From positions 7,314 to 21,610 of the forward strand of contig JAKAHT010000009.1 of assembly GCA_021814805.1 (NCBI GenBank): a DNA stretch of 14,297 bases, read 5' to 3'. Below, one piece after another: positions 1-7,122 of this stretch. The notes under the pieces are model-generated. The model worked only from the letters and a program-made list of their open reading frames with translations, was not told where the DNA came from and made no database searches. The stretch comes from a bacterium. Its GTDB lineage: Bacteria > Patescibacteriota > Minisyncoccia > UBA6257 > GWB1-50-10. Positions within the stretch are counted from its first letter, which is position 1. Each line of letters starts with the position of its first letter. The position numbers and the translations under genes are program-made.

Positions 1-485
1 CCCCTCACCTCGTGATTAAGAGCTGAATCCAAATATCTCTTGCGTAACTTGGTTTCGATATCTTCAAGGCCATACCACTCTTTGGGCATCGGCCTCAAAC
101 TTTTGGAGATTATCGAAGCTTCCTTGGCTAAAATGCTTTTTTCTCCCTTCTTCGTTTTGAAAACTGGGCCGGCGACCGAAATAAAATCTCCAGAATCAAG
201 CGATTCTTTGATATCCGAAAAATATTTGGTTTCTTTTTTACTTAAAACAAGCTGAATACTGCCGGATTCATCCTTCAAATCCGCGAAAATTATATTTCCT
301 TGATCGCGTAAGCCGGCAACTCTTCCCGTCACATATACTTTCTTTTTGGTTTTTTCCAAAGAAGAAAAAACTTTGACAACTTCATTGAGACTCGTCGTCC
401 TTTTAACCCTCGGGGGGTAGGGATCATGGGATAAACTCCACTTTTCGAGTTTTTTTTTCCTTTCTCGGATGATGTCTTCCAGCAT
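1..485 (-). CDS. lysS: Lysyl-tRNA synthetase, class II, N-terminal part (runs off window)
   Basis: Reading leftwards from the ATG at 485-483 gives 161 codons with no stop before the window edge, so the gene is cut by the window and not necessarily broken. Residues about 48-127 form an OB-fold-like anticodon-binding domain (VYVTGRVAGLRDQGNIIFADL, then GSIQLVL). This is followed by the class II LysRS linker signature around residues 130-152 (LRPMPKEWYGLEDIET, then RKRYLD). The catalytic domain with motifs 1-3 lies outside the window. The protein charges tRNA-Lys with lysine in the cytoplasm. It starts 6 nt after the greA stop. An AGGAT sequence about 8 nt before the ATG supports this start. Codons 10-12 are three AAA lysines, giving a run of nine A. 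AspRS and AsnRS share this fold, but the linker signature favours LysRS. Confidence 0.9.
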   Translation of the reverse strand, partial: MLEDIIRERKKKLEKWSLSHDPYPPRVKRTTSLNEVVKVFSSLEKTKKKVYVTGRVAGLRDQGNIIFADLKDESGSIQLVLSKKETKYFSDIKESLDSGDFISVAGPVFKTKKGEKSILAKEASIISKSLRPMPKEWYGLEDIETKLRKRYLDSALNHEVR

Positions 486-491
486 TTATTT

Positions 492-953
492 TTATCCTAT
501 TTTAACAAGAGTATATTCAACTTTGCCCCTGGGGGTTTCCACAGTAACGGAATCACCTACTTTCTTACCCAAGAGGCTGTTTCCCAGAGGAGAAGCGTTG
601 GAAATAAAACCTTTGGCCGGATCGGCTTCACTCGAACCGACTAAAGTATAGCTCACGGTTTCGCTGCCATTTTTCTTCAAACTAACGTTGGATCCCACCT
701 TAACCGTATCTCCACCCGAAGATTTACTGATTATCGATGAGTTTTCCAGCAAATCTTCCAAATCAGCAATCCTTTTTTCGAGCAAACCCTGTTCTTCTTT
801 GACGGCTTGATACTCGGCGTTTTCGGATAAATCACCAAGTTCCTTGGCATGCCGGAGCTTTTCGCCCACCGATTGTCGTCCTTTACTTTTGAGATCGAGG
901 AGCTCATTTTTAAGCTCTTCGTATCTCTCTTTGGTCAAATAATTATTAGCCAT
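492..953 (-). CDS. greA: Transcription elongation factor GreA
   Basis: The 153-residue protein is near the usual GreA length of about 158. Residues 1-75 form the antiparallel coiled coil, with the diagnostic tip GDLSENAEY whose acidic residues are D41 and E44. In the GreA family these reach through the RNA polymerase secondary channel and stimulate cleavage of backtracked RNA. Residues 80-153 form the FKBP-like domain that docks on RNA polymerase; its typical pieces are SPLGNSLLGKKVGD and the final strand VEYTLVKIG. GreA-lysS adjacency occurs in many bacteria. The ATG at 953 lies 20 nt after the mrdA stop, with no clear Shine-Dalgarno. GreB is a paralogous alternative, but the tip sequence and this context favour GreA. 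Confidence 0.95.
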   Translation of the reverse strand: MANNYLTKERYEELKNELLDLKSKGRQSVGEKLRHAKELGDLSENAEYQAVKEEQGLLEKRIADLEDLLENSSIISKSSGGDTVKVGSNVSLKKNGSETVSYTLVGSSEADPAKGFISNASPLGNSLLGKKVGDSVTVETPRGKVEYTLVKIG

Positions 954-973
954 TTAGAGACTTTAATTTAAAT

Positions 974-2842
974 TTAACGACTGTTTGTCTTTAGAATTCG
1001 ATTTTCATAATACCACGAAAAAACGTCCTTGGCTACCGGCACCGCATTAGAACTTCCTTCTTTGGCGTTTTCAACGAGTACTATCAAAGCTATTTGAGGA
1101 TTATCGGCTGGAGCATAACCGACAAAAAGAGCATTAGTTTTTGTATTATTGGCTACTTGAGCCGAACCGGTCTTGCCGGCCACTTGAAAAGGAAGATCAT
1201 GAAGCAAGTAAGCGGTACCGTACGGTTTGGAGACGGTATCTATCATTCCCTCTTTTACGAGCGGCAGATATTCTCCTATGGCGCTGCTTAAATCGCTCAA
1301 AACGCTTTCTTGATTTGTAAAAACCGTATGATTACTATCATCAACGATATTATTCACGATACGCGGTTTGTAGAGGATTCCTCCGTTCGCGAGGGCGCTC
1401 ACGTAATTTAAAAGCTCCAAAGGAGTCACAAGTAAATCGCCCTGACCTATACTCACATTGTAAGTATCCCCCAATCTCCAGATGGAATGCTTGACGTTTT
1501 CTTTCCATGCGGGATCCGGCAAGAATCCGTCAGCCTCGCCCACTAAATCTACCCCGGTCGGTTTATCGAGAAGAAAATTCTGCCACCATTCTTTGAGACG
1601 AGTTATGCCCAATCCTTCCTGTCCGTCGTATCCCCCGCCCACGGCATAAAAATAAACGTCGCTCGATTTGGCTATGGCCGAGTACATATTCACCCAGCCT
1701 TGATACTGCCAATCCAAGAATTTATTGGGATGGGACGGGTCGTAAGGATTGGGAACATAAATATACCCGGGAGAAAATATCTCATGATTCGGATCCAGTA
1801 TGTGGGAGGCTAAAGCACCCACGGCATCCAGAGGTTTTATGGTCGAACCGGGGCTGTAAAGACCGGAAATGGCCCTGTTAAATATAGGCTGATTGGGAGC
1901 GTTTAAATAATCAGCGAGATTGTTCGGATCATAAGAAGGTATGCTGAAAAGTGAAAGAATTTCACCATTCCTCGGATCCATGGCTATACCGACCGCTATA
2001 CTCCTTCCTAAAGATCCCAACGCTTCGCTTAAACGGTTGTAAAAATAAGTTTGCAGGCCGGAATCTATGAATGTGTTAAGCGTGTCGCCTTGAACAGGCT
2101 CCTTGACCGCATTTTGTCCTTCAACCTGGCCGGCAGCGTTGGTCAAAAAAACATTTTTCCCGTCGACACCTCTTAAATAAGAGTCGTAATAACCTTGGAG
2201 TCCTGTCCGGCCCACGCTGTCTTCCGGAGTCAAGTTGGAGTTGTTCTTCAAATCGTCGGCCGTCGCGAGAGATGAATAACCAATGAGATGAGAAAAGGAA
2301 AACGGGATTGTATCCACCATTTTAAACGAGGGTAGTATTTCTATCCCGGGCAGGCTTTTTGAGGCGAGCTCTATGAGTTCATTATGGTCTATGTCACCTT
2401 TTAGAATTAATTTGTCGGCCGGATTGAAGCTTTTGCCGTTGAATTCCGAAAATGTGCTCGAGGAATCCAATCCTAAAACCTGACTCGCTTCACCGAGCAC
2501 GGCATCCATGCTGTTTTGATCTTTTGGCAATCCCGAGGGAGAGACGAAAACATTGAACGATGGCTCATTCTGGGTCAGAGCTTCGCCGAACCTGTCGTTT
2601 ATTATTCCTCTCGGAGCTACGTTCACTTCCAAATTGCTGATGTTCGAAACAGCTTTATCGAGATAAAAAGAATGCTGGAAAAACCCCATATAAAAAGTTT
2701 TCCCCAATATTAAAAGAAAAACCAAAAAAACCACCACCAGAAAATATCTGAAAACCTTGTCGGTTAAAGGTATTTCCAAGAATTCCTCCTCAGAATATTT
2801 ATCAGTTAAAACATCGCTTAAATTCAAGTCGTCTTGCTTCAT
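974..2842 (-). CDS. mrdA: Penicillin-binding protein 2, peptidoglycan D,D-transpeptidase
   Basis: This 622-residue class B penicillin-binding protein has a cytoplasmic tail (1-30), one membrane anchor (about 31-50), a dimerisation/pedestal domain beginning at APRGIINDRFGE (76-87), and a C-terminal transpeptidase. All three active-site motifs are visible: SxxK at S333-T-I-K336, SxD at S393-S-D395, and KTG at K557-T-G559. It crosslinks stem peptides on the outer face of the membrane during cell elongation. Placement directly after mreD (1 nt apart) supports elongation-specific PBP2 rather than the division enzyme FtsI. No rodA, its usual glycosyltransferase partner, follows; greA does. No strong Shine-Dalgarno is visible, so translation is probably coupled to mreD. 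Confidence 0.93.
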   Translation of the reverse strand: MKQDDLNLSDVLTDKYSEEEFLEIPLTDKVFRYFLVVVFLVFLLILGKTFYMGFFQHSFYLDKAVSNISNLEVNVAPRGIINDRFGEALTQNEPSFNVFVSPSGLPKDQNSMDAVLGEASQVLGLDSSSTFSEFNGKSFNPADKLILKGDIDHNELIELASKSLPGIEILPSFKMVDTIPFSFSHLIGYSSLATADDLKNNSNLTPEDSVGRTGLQGYYDSYLRGVDGKNVFLTNAAGQVEGQNAVKEPVQGDTLNTFIDSGLQTYFYNRLSEALGSLGRSIAVGIAMDPRNGEILSLFSIPSYDPNNLADYLNAPNQPIFNRAISGLYSPGSTIKPLDAVGALASHILDPNHEIFSPGYIYVPNPYDPSHPNKFLDWQYQGWVNMYSAIAKSSDVYFYAVGGGYDGQEGLGITRLKEWWQNFLLDKPTGVDLVGEADGFLPDPAWKENVKHSIWRLGDTYNVSIGQGDLLVTPLELLNYVSALANGGILYKPRIVNNIVDDSNHTVFTNQESVLSDLSSAIGEYLPLVKEGMIDTVSKPYGTAYLLHDLPFQVAGKTGSAQVANNTKTNALFVGYAPADNPQIALIVLVENAKEGSSNAVPVAKDVFSWYYENRILKTNSR

Positions 2843-2843
2843 A

Positions 2844-3308
2844 TCAAGATATTTTTTTCAAAACAGGCCAAAAGATAGTCGAAATCAAGGCATCATAAAA
2901 AATTTCGTAAAAAACAAAGCTAATAGAAAAAGGAGTTTTGAAGACGAAATAGGAAATCAAATAAAAAACAACGCTGCCAGCTATTTGGAATATTAAAAAA
3001 TCAGAAAACCAATTTCCGGTAAGCGTCCTTCCGAGATAAAAGAATGACAAAAAAATCACAAAAAGAAGAAGATAAGATTCTGCCCAAAACGAAGAAATTA
3101 AGAAAGATAAAACCAAAAATGAAAAAGCTAAAAAGAGAAAACTCCAGAAATGCAATTTTTTTCTGGAGCTCAAACCGCCCAACCAGGAAAAGAAAAGAAG
3201 AGGCCAATCGGGATTTATTCCTCCTACGGCGAAAACTCTGGAGAAAAACAAAAAAACGGAAAGGACCAGAGCCATAAGCAAAATTAAAAGAGTGTAAATT
3301 TCTTTCAT
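2844..3308 (-). CDS. mreD: Rod shape-determining protein MreD (putative)
   Basis: This 154-residue, very hydrophobic protein has about five or six predicted membrane segments, roughly 4-30, 33-48, 52-72, 76-94, 104-122 and 126-148. MreD sequences diverge strongly, so the call rests on length, topology and position between mreC (6 nt before) and mrdA (1 nt after). In other bacteria MreD is an integral membrane part of the elongasome together with MreC, MreB, RodA and PBP2. The coding strand is unusually rich in T, as expected for Phe/Leu/Ile-rich membrane proteins. An opposite-strand and an alternate-frame reading across the same stretch look like compositional shadows. Confidence 0.75.
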   Translation of the reverse strand: MKEIYTLLILLMALVLSVFLFFSRVFAVGGINPDWPLLFFSWLGGLSSRKKLHFWSFLFLAFSFLVLSFLISSFWAESYLLLFVIFLSFFYLGRTLTGNWFSDFLIFQIAGSVVFYLISYFVFKTPFSISFVFYEIFYDALISTIFWPVLKKIS

Positions 3309-3314
3309 GTCGTT

Positions 3315-4013
3315 TTAAAAATTCGTCAGTACAAAAACGCCGTTCAAATACGACAAATCAAAAACCGGCTTCACCTTGGCTCTAAGCCAGAGATCGTTGT
3401 TGGTCCCTTCGAGCGAGTCAACGTAACCTATTACAAGATTCATGGGATAACCGCTGTCGGCGTTCATTATTGTCATGCCGGCTGTGGTCGTAGAATTTTT
3501 GGGTATGAAATCTATATAAGGAGAGGAACCGCCTGTCAAAAGACCCCTCACCTTTCCGTCCCCTATAAAGACAGGGCTTTTCCAAGCTGGATCAAAAAAA
3601 GTCTCGACTTCGCTCTTATTTTGACCGACAGCCGTTATTTTGCCCAAAAGAATATTGTTCCCGGCGAGAACCGGCATGCCGACTGATAATCCATCCTTGG
3701 AACCGGCATTTATGGTAACGGAAGAATAATTGTTCAAAGGATAATCTGAAAAAACTTCCGCATAAACGTATTTGAAACCGTCTATTGTTTTTGCGGCAGA
3801 GTTCGAACTGTCCGGAGCCGACACGGATGAAGAAGCTTCATGGGATAGCTTGAAATTCAAAAGAGACCGATAACTCAAATCGTTTTCCGCCGAACCCACA
3901 AAAGCCATCCTTAAGTTGCTGAAAAAGGAAAATATATTCTTGTTAAAAAACAAAACCAGGAGGACCACTATCAATATGGCCGCACCCGTCAAAAGCGTTC
4001 TAAAGGCTTTCAT
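3315..4013 (-). CDS. mreC: Rod shape-determining protein MreC, short form
   Basis: The 232-residue protein has an N-terminal membrane anchor (about 8-24), a short Ser-rich linker (about 32-78), and the extracytoplasmic beta-barrel domain of MreC (about 79-232). The domain shows the family pattern INAGSKDGLSVGMPVL (101-116), then LLGKITAVG and GYVDSLEG. MreC scaffolds PBP2 and MreD outside the membrane. It is at the short end of the family, which commonly runs about 270-370 residues; the coiled coil normally found between anchor and barrel is largely absent. The start ATG overlaps the mreB1 stop as ATGA (4 nt), implying translational coupling. Confidence 0.9.
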   Translation of the reverse strand: MKAFRTLLTGAAILIVVLLVLFFNKNIFSFFSNLRMAFVGSAENDLSYRSLLNFKLSHEASSSVSAPDSSNSAAKTIDGFKYVYAEVFSDYPLNNYSSVTINAGSKDGLSVGMPVLAGNNILLGKITAVGQNKSEVETFFDPAWKSPVFIGDGKVRGLLTGGSSPYIDFIPKNSTTTAGMTIMNADSGYPMNLVIGYVDSLEGTNNDLWLRAKVKPVFDLSYLNGVFVLTNF

Positions 4014-5038
4014 ATGCTAGCCGATAAAGGGGAAGAAAAACTTTCGAGGACATTTCCGTAAAAGCCGGGATTCTCAGCTATAAGGCCTATACCTCTAACC
4101 ACACAAAGAAGTGGTTCATCAACCAAATGGACATCCACTCCCAATTCTTTTTGGAAAAGCTGGCTCATTCCCCTTAACATGCTTCCTCCGCCGCACAAAT
4201 AAACGCCGTTCTTATATATATCACCGGCGAGTTCCGGAGGGGTTATATCGATGAGCTCTTTCAAGGCTTCTACCATTATCTTAATAGGTTTGCTGAGCCA
4301 GTATCTCACCTGAGTATCCCTCACGTTAGCCTCCTTAGGAAGGCCACTCACCGCATCACGGCCCCTTATGCTTATATCCAGCTTCTCCGATTGGGTAACC
4401 GCCGATCCCACGGCTATTTTTATTTCTTCGGCTGTCGGTTCACCGATAAAAAGTTTCAATTCGTCTTTAACTCCCCTTATTATTTCCTGATTCAAATAAT
4501 CACCAGCTATTTTGAGTCTTCTTGAAACCACTATGCCATTCATGGAGATTATAGCCATATCCGTAGTGCCGGCTCCTATATCCACTATAAAATGAGCTGT
4601 AGGTTTGGTTATATCGAGGCCGCTCCCCACGGCGGCGGCAATGGGCTCTTCAACCAAATAAACCTTGCTTACCCCCACTTCTTTGAAGAGATCTTCCACC
4701 GATTTTCTCTCCACTTCGGTTAAATTGGTCGGGACTCCGACTATGGTTTCGGTGAGCCATGACCAAGGCAGAGACTTGGTCTTCATGAATCTTTGAACCA
4801 TTTCTTTAGCCATATCGAAATCAGCTATCACTCCGTTCGTTATCGGCCTCAGGGCCGTCACATGGGAGGGCGTTCTTGAAAGCATCCTTTTGGCTTCCAA
4901 GCCAACGGCCACAACCCTGTTGGTTCGGTTATTGAAAGCGACTATCGATGGTTCATTAAGTATTATGCCGACGCCTTTCAAATAAATTTGAGTGGTATCG
5001 GTGCCCAAATCAACTCCTATGGTTTTTTTCAGTATCAT
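4010..5038 (-). CDS. mreB: Rod shape-determining protein MreB, paralog 1 (with mreCD)
   Basis: This 342-residue bacterial actin has a phosphate-1 loop GVDLGTDTTQIY (8-19), a catalytic-type glutamate E131 in VEEPIAAAVGSG, a phosphate-2 loop VDIGAGTTD (152-160) with the conserved Asp D153, and an adenosine-binding segment CGGGSMLRG (282-290). MreB forms ATP-dependent membrane-bound filaments that guide the cell-wall elongation machinery. It begins the standard mreB-mreC-mreD-mrdA run and starts 1 nt after the proS stop. It differs clearly from the second MreB encoded at 10566-11573, for example GTDTTQIY here against GTTNTLVF there, so the two are paralogs and not a recent duplication. No clear Shine-Dalgarno is seen. 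Confidence 0.96.
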   Translation of the reverse strand: MILKKTIGVDLGTDTTQIYLKGVGIILNEPSIVAFNNRTNRVVAVGLEAKRMLSRTPSHVTALRPITNGVIADFDMAKEMVQRFMKTKSLPWSWLTETIVGVPTNLTEVERKSVEDLFKEVGVSKVYLVEEPIAAAVGSGLDITKPTAHFIVDIGAGTTDMAIISMNGIVVSRRLKIAGDYLNQEIIRGVKDELKLFIGEPTAEEIKIAVGSAVTQSEKLDISIRGRDAVSGLPKEANVRDTQVRYWLSKPIKIMVEALKELIDITPPELAGDIYKNGVYLCGGGSMLRGMSQLFQKELGVDVHLVDEPLLCVVRGIGLIAENPGFYGNVLESFSSPLSASI

Positions 5039-5039
5039 T

Positions 5040-6293
5040 TTATTTTGATATTTCTTTTATAAAATCTTTGACTTTTAAAACTCTCGATTCTTTTTCGCTC
5101 CTTTTTTTAACTTCTATCTTGTCCTGAACGAGCATCTTTTCGCTCACAACCACCCGAAAAGGCAAACCGACTAGATCGGCATCGTAGAATTTTTCCCCGG
5201 CCGACATCTTCTTTCGATCGTCGAACAAAACTTCCAGACCGCTTTTTTCGAACTCATTGTACACTGCCTCGGCAAATTTTTGAAGGTCTTCCTTGTCTTC
5301 TCCGACGCTCAAAAGATGCACCTTGAACGGCGCTATTTCCTCCGGCCATATTATTCCGTTTTTGTCATTATGAACTTCGACGGCCGTACCCATCAACCGC
5401 TCAACGCCTATGCCGTAAGAGCCCATAACAACCGGCTTTAAATGACCTTCGTTGTTTTTGAAATTAAGATCGGCAGCCTCCGAATACTTGGTACCGAGCT
5501 TGAATATATTACCAACCTCCACCGTTTTCACCTTTTCAAGAACCCCGCTCCCGCATTTCGGACAATTTTCGTCTTTCCTGAAATCGGCTATCTCCTTATT
5601 CCTGGCGAATCCGCATAATCGACAAAGATACGTTTCATCTTCCCCGGCTTCCGTTTCCACCATGAATTCATGTGAATAATTCTTTGAAAAATCACCGCCT
5701 GAAGCCTCGGTTATATAAGACTTGAGACCGCATCTTTCGAAAACCCTTTGATAAGCTTTTTTGGTCTCTTCATAGAAATCATCAAGAGATTTTTCGTCGG
5801 TATGGAAACTGTACATATCTTTCATAGTAAACTCCCGCCCGCGAAGGATTCCCGATTTAGCTCTGGGTTCATCTCTGAACTTCGCCTGTATTTGATAGAC
5901 ATACTTCGGCAAGTCGGCATAAGAATCTATTATGCCTTGGGCTATCAAAGCCACTATTTCCTCGTGGGTGACGCCCAAACCGACATCCCGGCCGGAATGA
6001 TCTTGAAACTGATACATAATTTTCGAAAGACCTTCCCAGCGCCCGCTTTTCTCCCAAGCTGATTTAGGATGGAGAGAAGGCATAAGGATTTCCGAGGCTC
6101 CCAAAGAATTCATTTCTTCCCTTATTATCGAAATTATTTTGGACCTGACCCTGAAACCCAAAGGCAGGAAGGAATAAACTCCGGCCATAAGCTTGTTCAC
6201 AAAATTGGCTTTTATAAGAAGTTGGGCGTTAACAGCCACTTCGTCTTTAGGATAAGTTTTCTGTGTTTTAAAAAGTATTTCCGATTGGCGCAT
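5040..6293 (-). CDS. proS: Prolyl-tRNA synthetase, bacterial type without editing domain
   Basis: The protein has 417 residues; the common bacterial form has about 570. The N-terminus follows the bacterial type (GVYSFLPLGFRVR). Visible catalytic elements are the TxE proline-binding motif T109-H-E111, motif 2 FRDEPR (139-144, with R140), and motif 3 GSYGIGVERL (291-300). The C-terminal anticodon-binding domain spans about 322-417. Between motifs 2 and 3, where the roughly 180-residue INS editing domain normally sits, only about 45 residues remain, carrying C224-x2-C227 and C244-x2-C247. These could form a zinc knuckle. The protein attaches proline to tRNA-Pro; without INS it probably cannot hydrolyse Ala-tRNA-Pro itself. 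The reading frame is continuous and all catalytic motifs are present, so it is not a broken gene. Confidence 0.94.
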   Translation of the reverse strand: MRQSEILFKTQKTYPKDEVAVNAQLLIKANFVNKLMAGVYSFLPLGFRVRSKIISIIREEMNSLGASEILMPSLHPKSAWEKSGRWEGLSKIMYQFQDHSGRDVGLGVTHEEIVALIAQGIIDSYADLPKYVYQIQAKFRDEPRAKSGILRGREFTMKDMYSFHTDEKSLDDFYEETKKAYQRVFERCGLKSYITEASGGDFSKNYSHEFMVETEAGEDETYLCRLCGFARNKEIADFRKDENCPKCGSGVLEKVKTVEVGNIFKLGTKYSEAADLNFKNNEGHLKPVVMGSYGIGVERLMGTAVEVHNDKNGIIWPEEIAPFKVHLLSVGEDKEDLQKFAEAVYNEFEKSGLEVLFDDRKKMSAGEKFYDADLVGLPFRVVVSEKMLVQDKIEVKKRSEKESRVLKVKDFIKEISK

Positions 6294-6304
6294 TTCTAAA
6301 AAAT

Positions 6305-6325
6305 TTTAACAGAGGAAATGTTAAA
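6305..6325. repeat. AT-rich inverted repeat upstream of proS
   Basis: Seven-base arms TTTAACA (6305-6311) and TGTTAAA (6319-6325) are perfect reverse complements around a 7-base loop. They lie in the 32-nt gap between the DoxX-like gene and proS. On the minus strand the hairpin is followed at once by ATTTTTT. This resembles a weak intrinsic terminator or attenuator, but the stem has only one G:C pair. It could also be an operator-like site or chance in AT-rich sequence. Confidence 0.35.
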
Positions 6326-6679
6326 TTACAAACCGAAAAAAAACAAAGAGAATGAAGCTCCCATAAGCCCCATATCCCTTATGACTATACTTGAAAAACC
6401 GGACTGGATGGAAAGATTGACGATTATTTCTAGGAGCATCAGGCCGAAAACCAAGCCGGCGTACTTTCTTTTGTAATTCAGGATCAGGCTCAAGCCGACC
6501 GAAACGAGCACAAATCCGTGAAATATAACAAGAACGGAAGCTAAAGAGCCTTCGCCTAAAAATTGAGGTACAAAAGCCACCCAATCTGAAGGAGAAAAAA
6601 TCTCGTTCCATCCGAACCAAAAAGCCGGTACAGAAATGGACCAGCTCAATATATCGACTCCTCTTATTTTCTTGATCAT
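6326..6679 (-). CDS. Small four-helix membrane protein, DoxX-like
   Basis: The 117-residue protein has about four hydrophobic segments, near 8-24, 46-67, 72-89 and 103-116. The RDMGLMGAS stretch (101-109) before the last helix resembles the RD-LGLLGAA-type motif of small DoxX/DoxD-like membrane proteins. That is a weak family call and gives no specific reaction; some relatives are linked to redox or thiosulfate/quinone chemistry, but nothing here shows that. The start overlaps the stop of the preceding 148-residue gene as ATGA (4 nt), so the two are probably co-translated. proS follows after 32 nt. An overlapping 99-residue minus-strand frame covers almost the same stretch but is Arg/Phe-rich and lacks coherent membrane topology, so this frame is preferred. 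Confidence 0.6.
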   Translation of the reverse strand: MIKKIRGVDILSWSISVPAFWFGWNEIFSPSDWVAFVPQFLGEGSLASVLVIFHGFVLVSVGLSLILNYKRKYAGLVFGLMLLEIIVNLSIQSGFSSIVIRDMGLMGASFSLFFFGL

Positions 6680-7122
6680 TTAAGAATATAGCCGTTCCCG
6701 TCGACTATTATGGCGTAATCATCTGCATAAGCGTAATCGGTGGAGGTGGAATCATCACCCATCGATCGTTCCACAAAATATACCTTTTCCCCGTCTTTGA
6801 CAGCCAGCGTTTGATTTTTGTAATTGCCCTTTTTGGAAGTTAAGGTTACTTCCGACAATCCATTGCCCGCATTTTTAACACTCAAATCGAAACCATCAAG
6901 CGCCGTTTCGGCGCCAGGTCCCAAAGAAGGAAATATTTCAAAAGCATTGTTATAAAAAGGAGCGTCGGAAAGTTTCATTCCGGAATTACCGGAATTAGAA
7001 GAGGAAACCGAAGCTAAATCCGACTGACCCTCTTTTTTGCCATCCAAAAACACGGTTTTAACCAAGGTTAATATGCCCGCAACGACTAGTAAACTGATGA
7101 ATATTTTCGATTTTTTATTCAT
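6676..7122 (-). CDS. Anchored extracytoplasmic protein of unknown function
   Basis: I do not recognise this 148-residue protein. It has a short positively charged N-terminus (MNKKSK), one hydrophobic segment (about 7-25) acting as signal anchor or uncleaved signal peptide, and a Ser/Gly/Asn-rich linker (about 34-50). A small domain follows (about 55-148) with alternating hydrophobic residues suggestive of beta strands, including LSEVTLTSKKGNY and EKVYFVERS, and ending in DDYAIIVDGNGYILK. No Cys lipobox is visible. The domain should face the cell exterior. It is coupled to ddl upstream and to the DoxX-like gene downstream by 4-nt ATGA overlaps, so a role at the cell envelope is plausible but only inferred from position. 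Confidence 0.75.
   Translation of the reverse strand: MNKKSKIFISLLVVAGILTLVKTVFLDGKKEGQSDLASVSSSNSGNSGMKLSDAPFYNNAFEIFPSLGPGAETALDGFDLSVKNAGNGLSEVTLTSKKGNYKNQTLAVKDGEKVYFVERSMGDDSTSTDYAYADDYAIIVDGNGYILK

Noticed and set aside
3001..3277. Lys-rich plus-strand and alternate minus-strand frames across mreD
   Set aside because: They reflect the T-rich codons of a membrane protein. The 154-residue MreD frame has proper position, topology and junctions.
5040..6293. proS as a pseudogene or internally deleted copy
   Set aside because: The frame is continuous, all class II motifs and the anticodon-binding domain are present, and short ProRS forms without INS are known.
6321..6620. A 99-residue minus-strand frame overlapping the DoxX-like gene
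   Set aside because: It is Arg/Phe-rich with no coherent membrane pattern, while the 117-residue frame has four helices and an ATGA overlap with its upstream neighbour.
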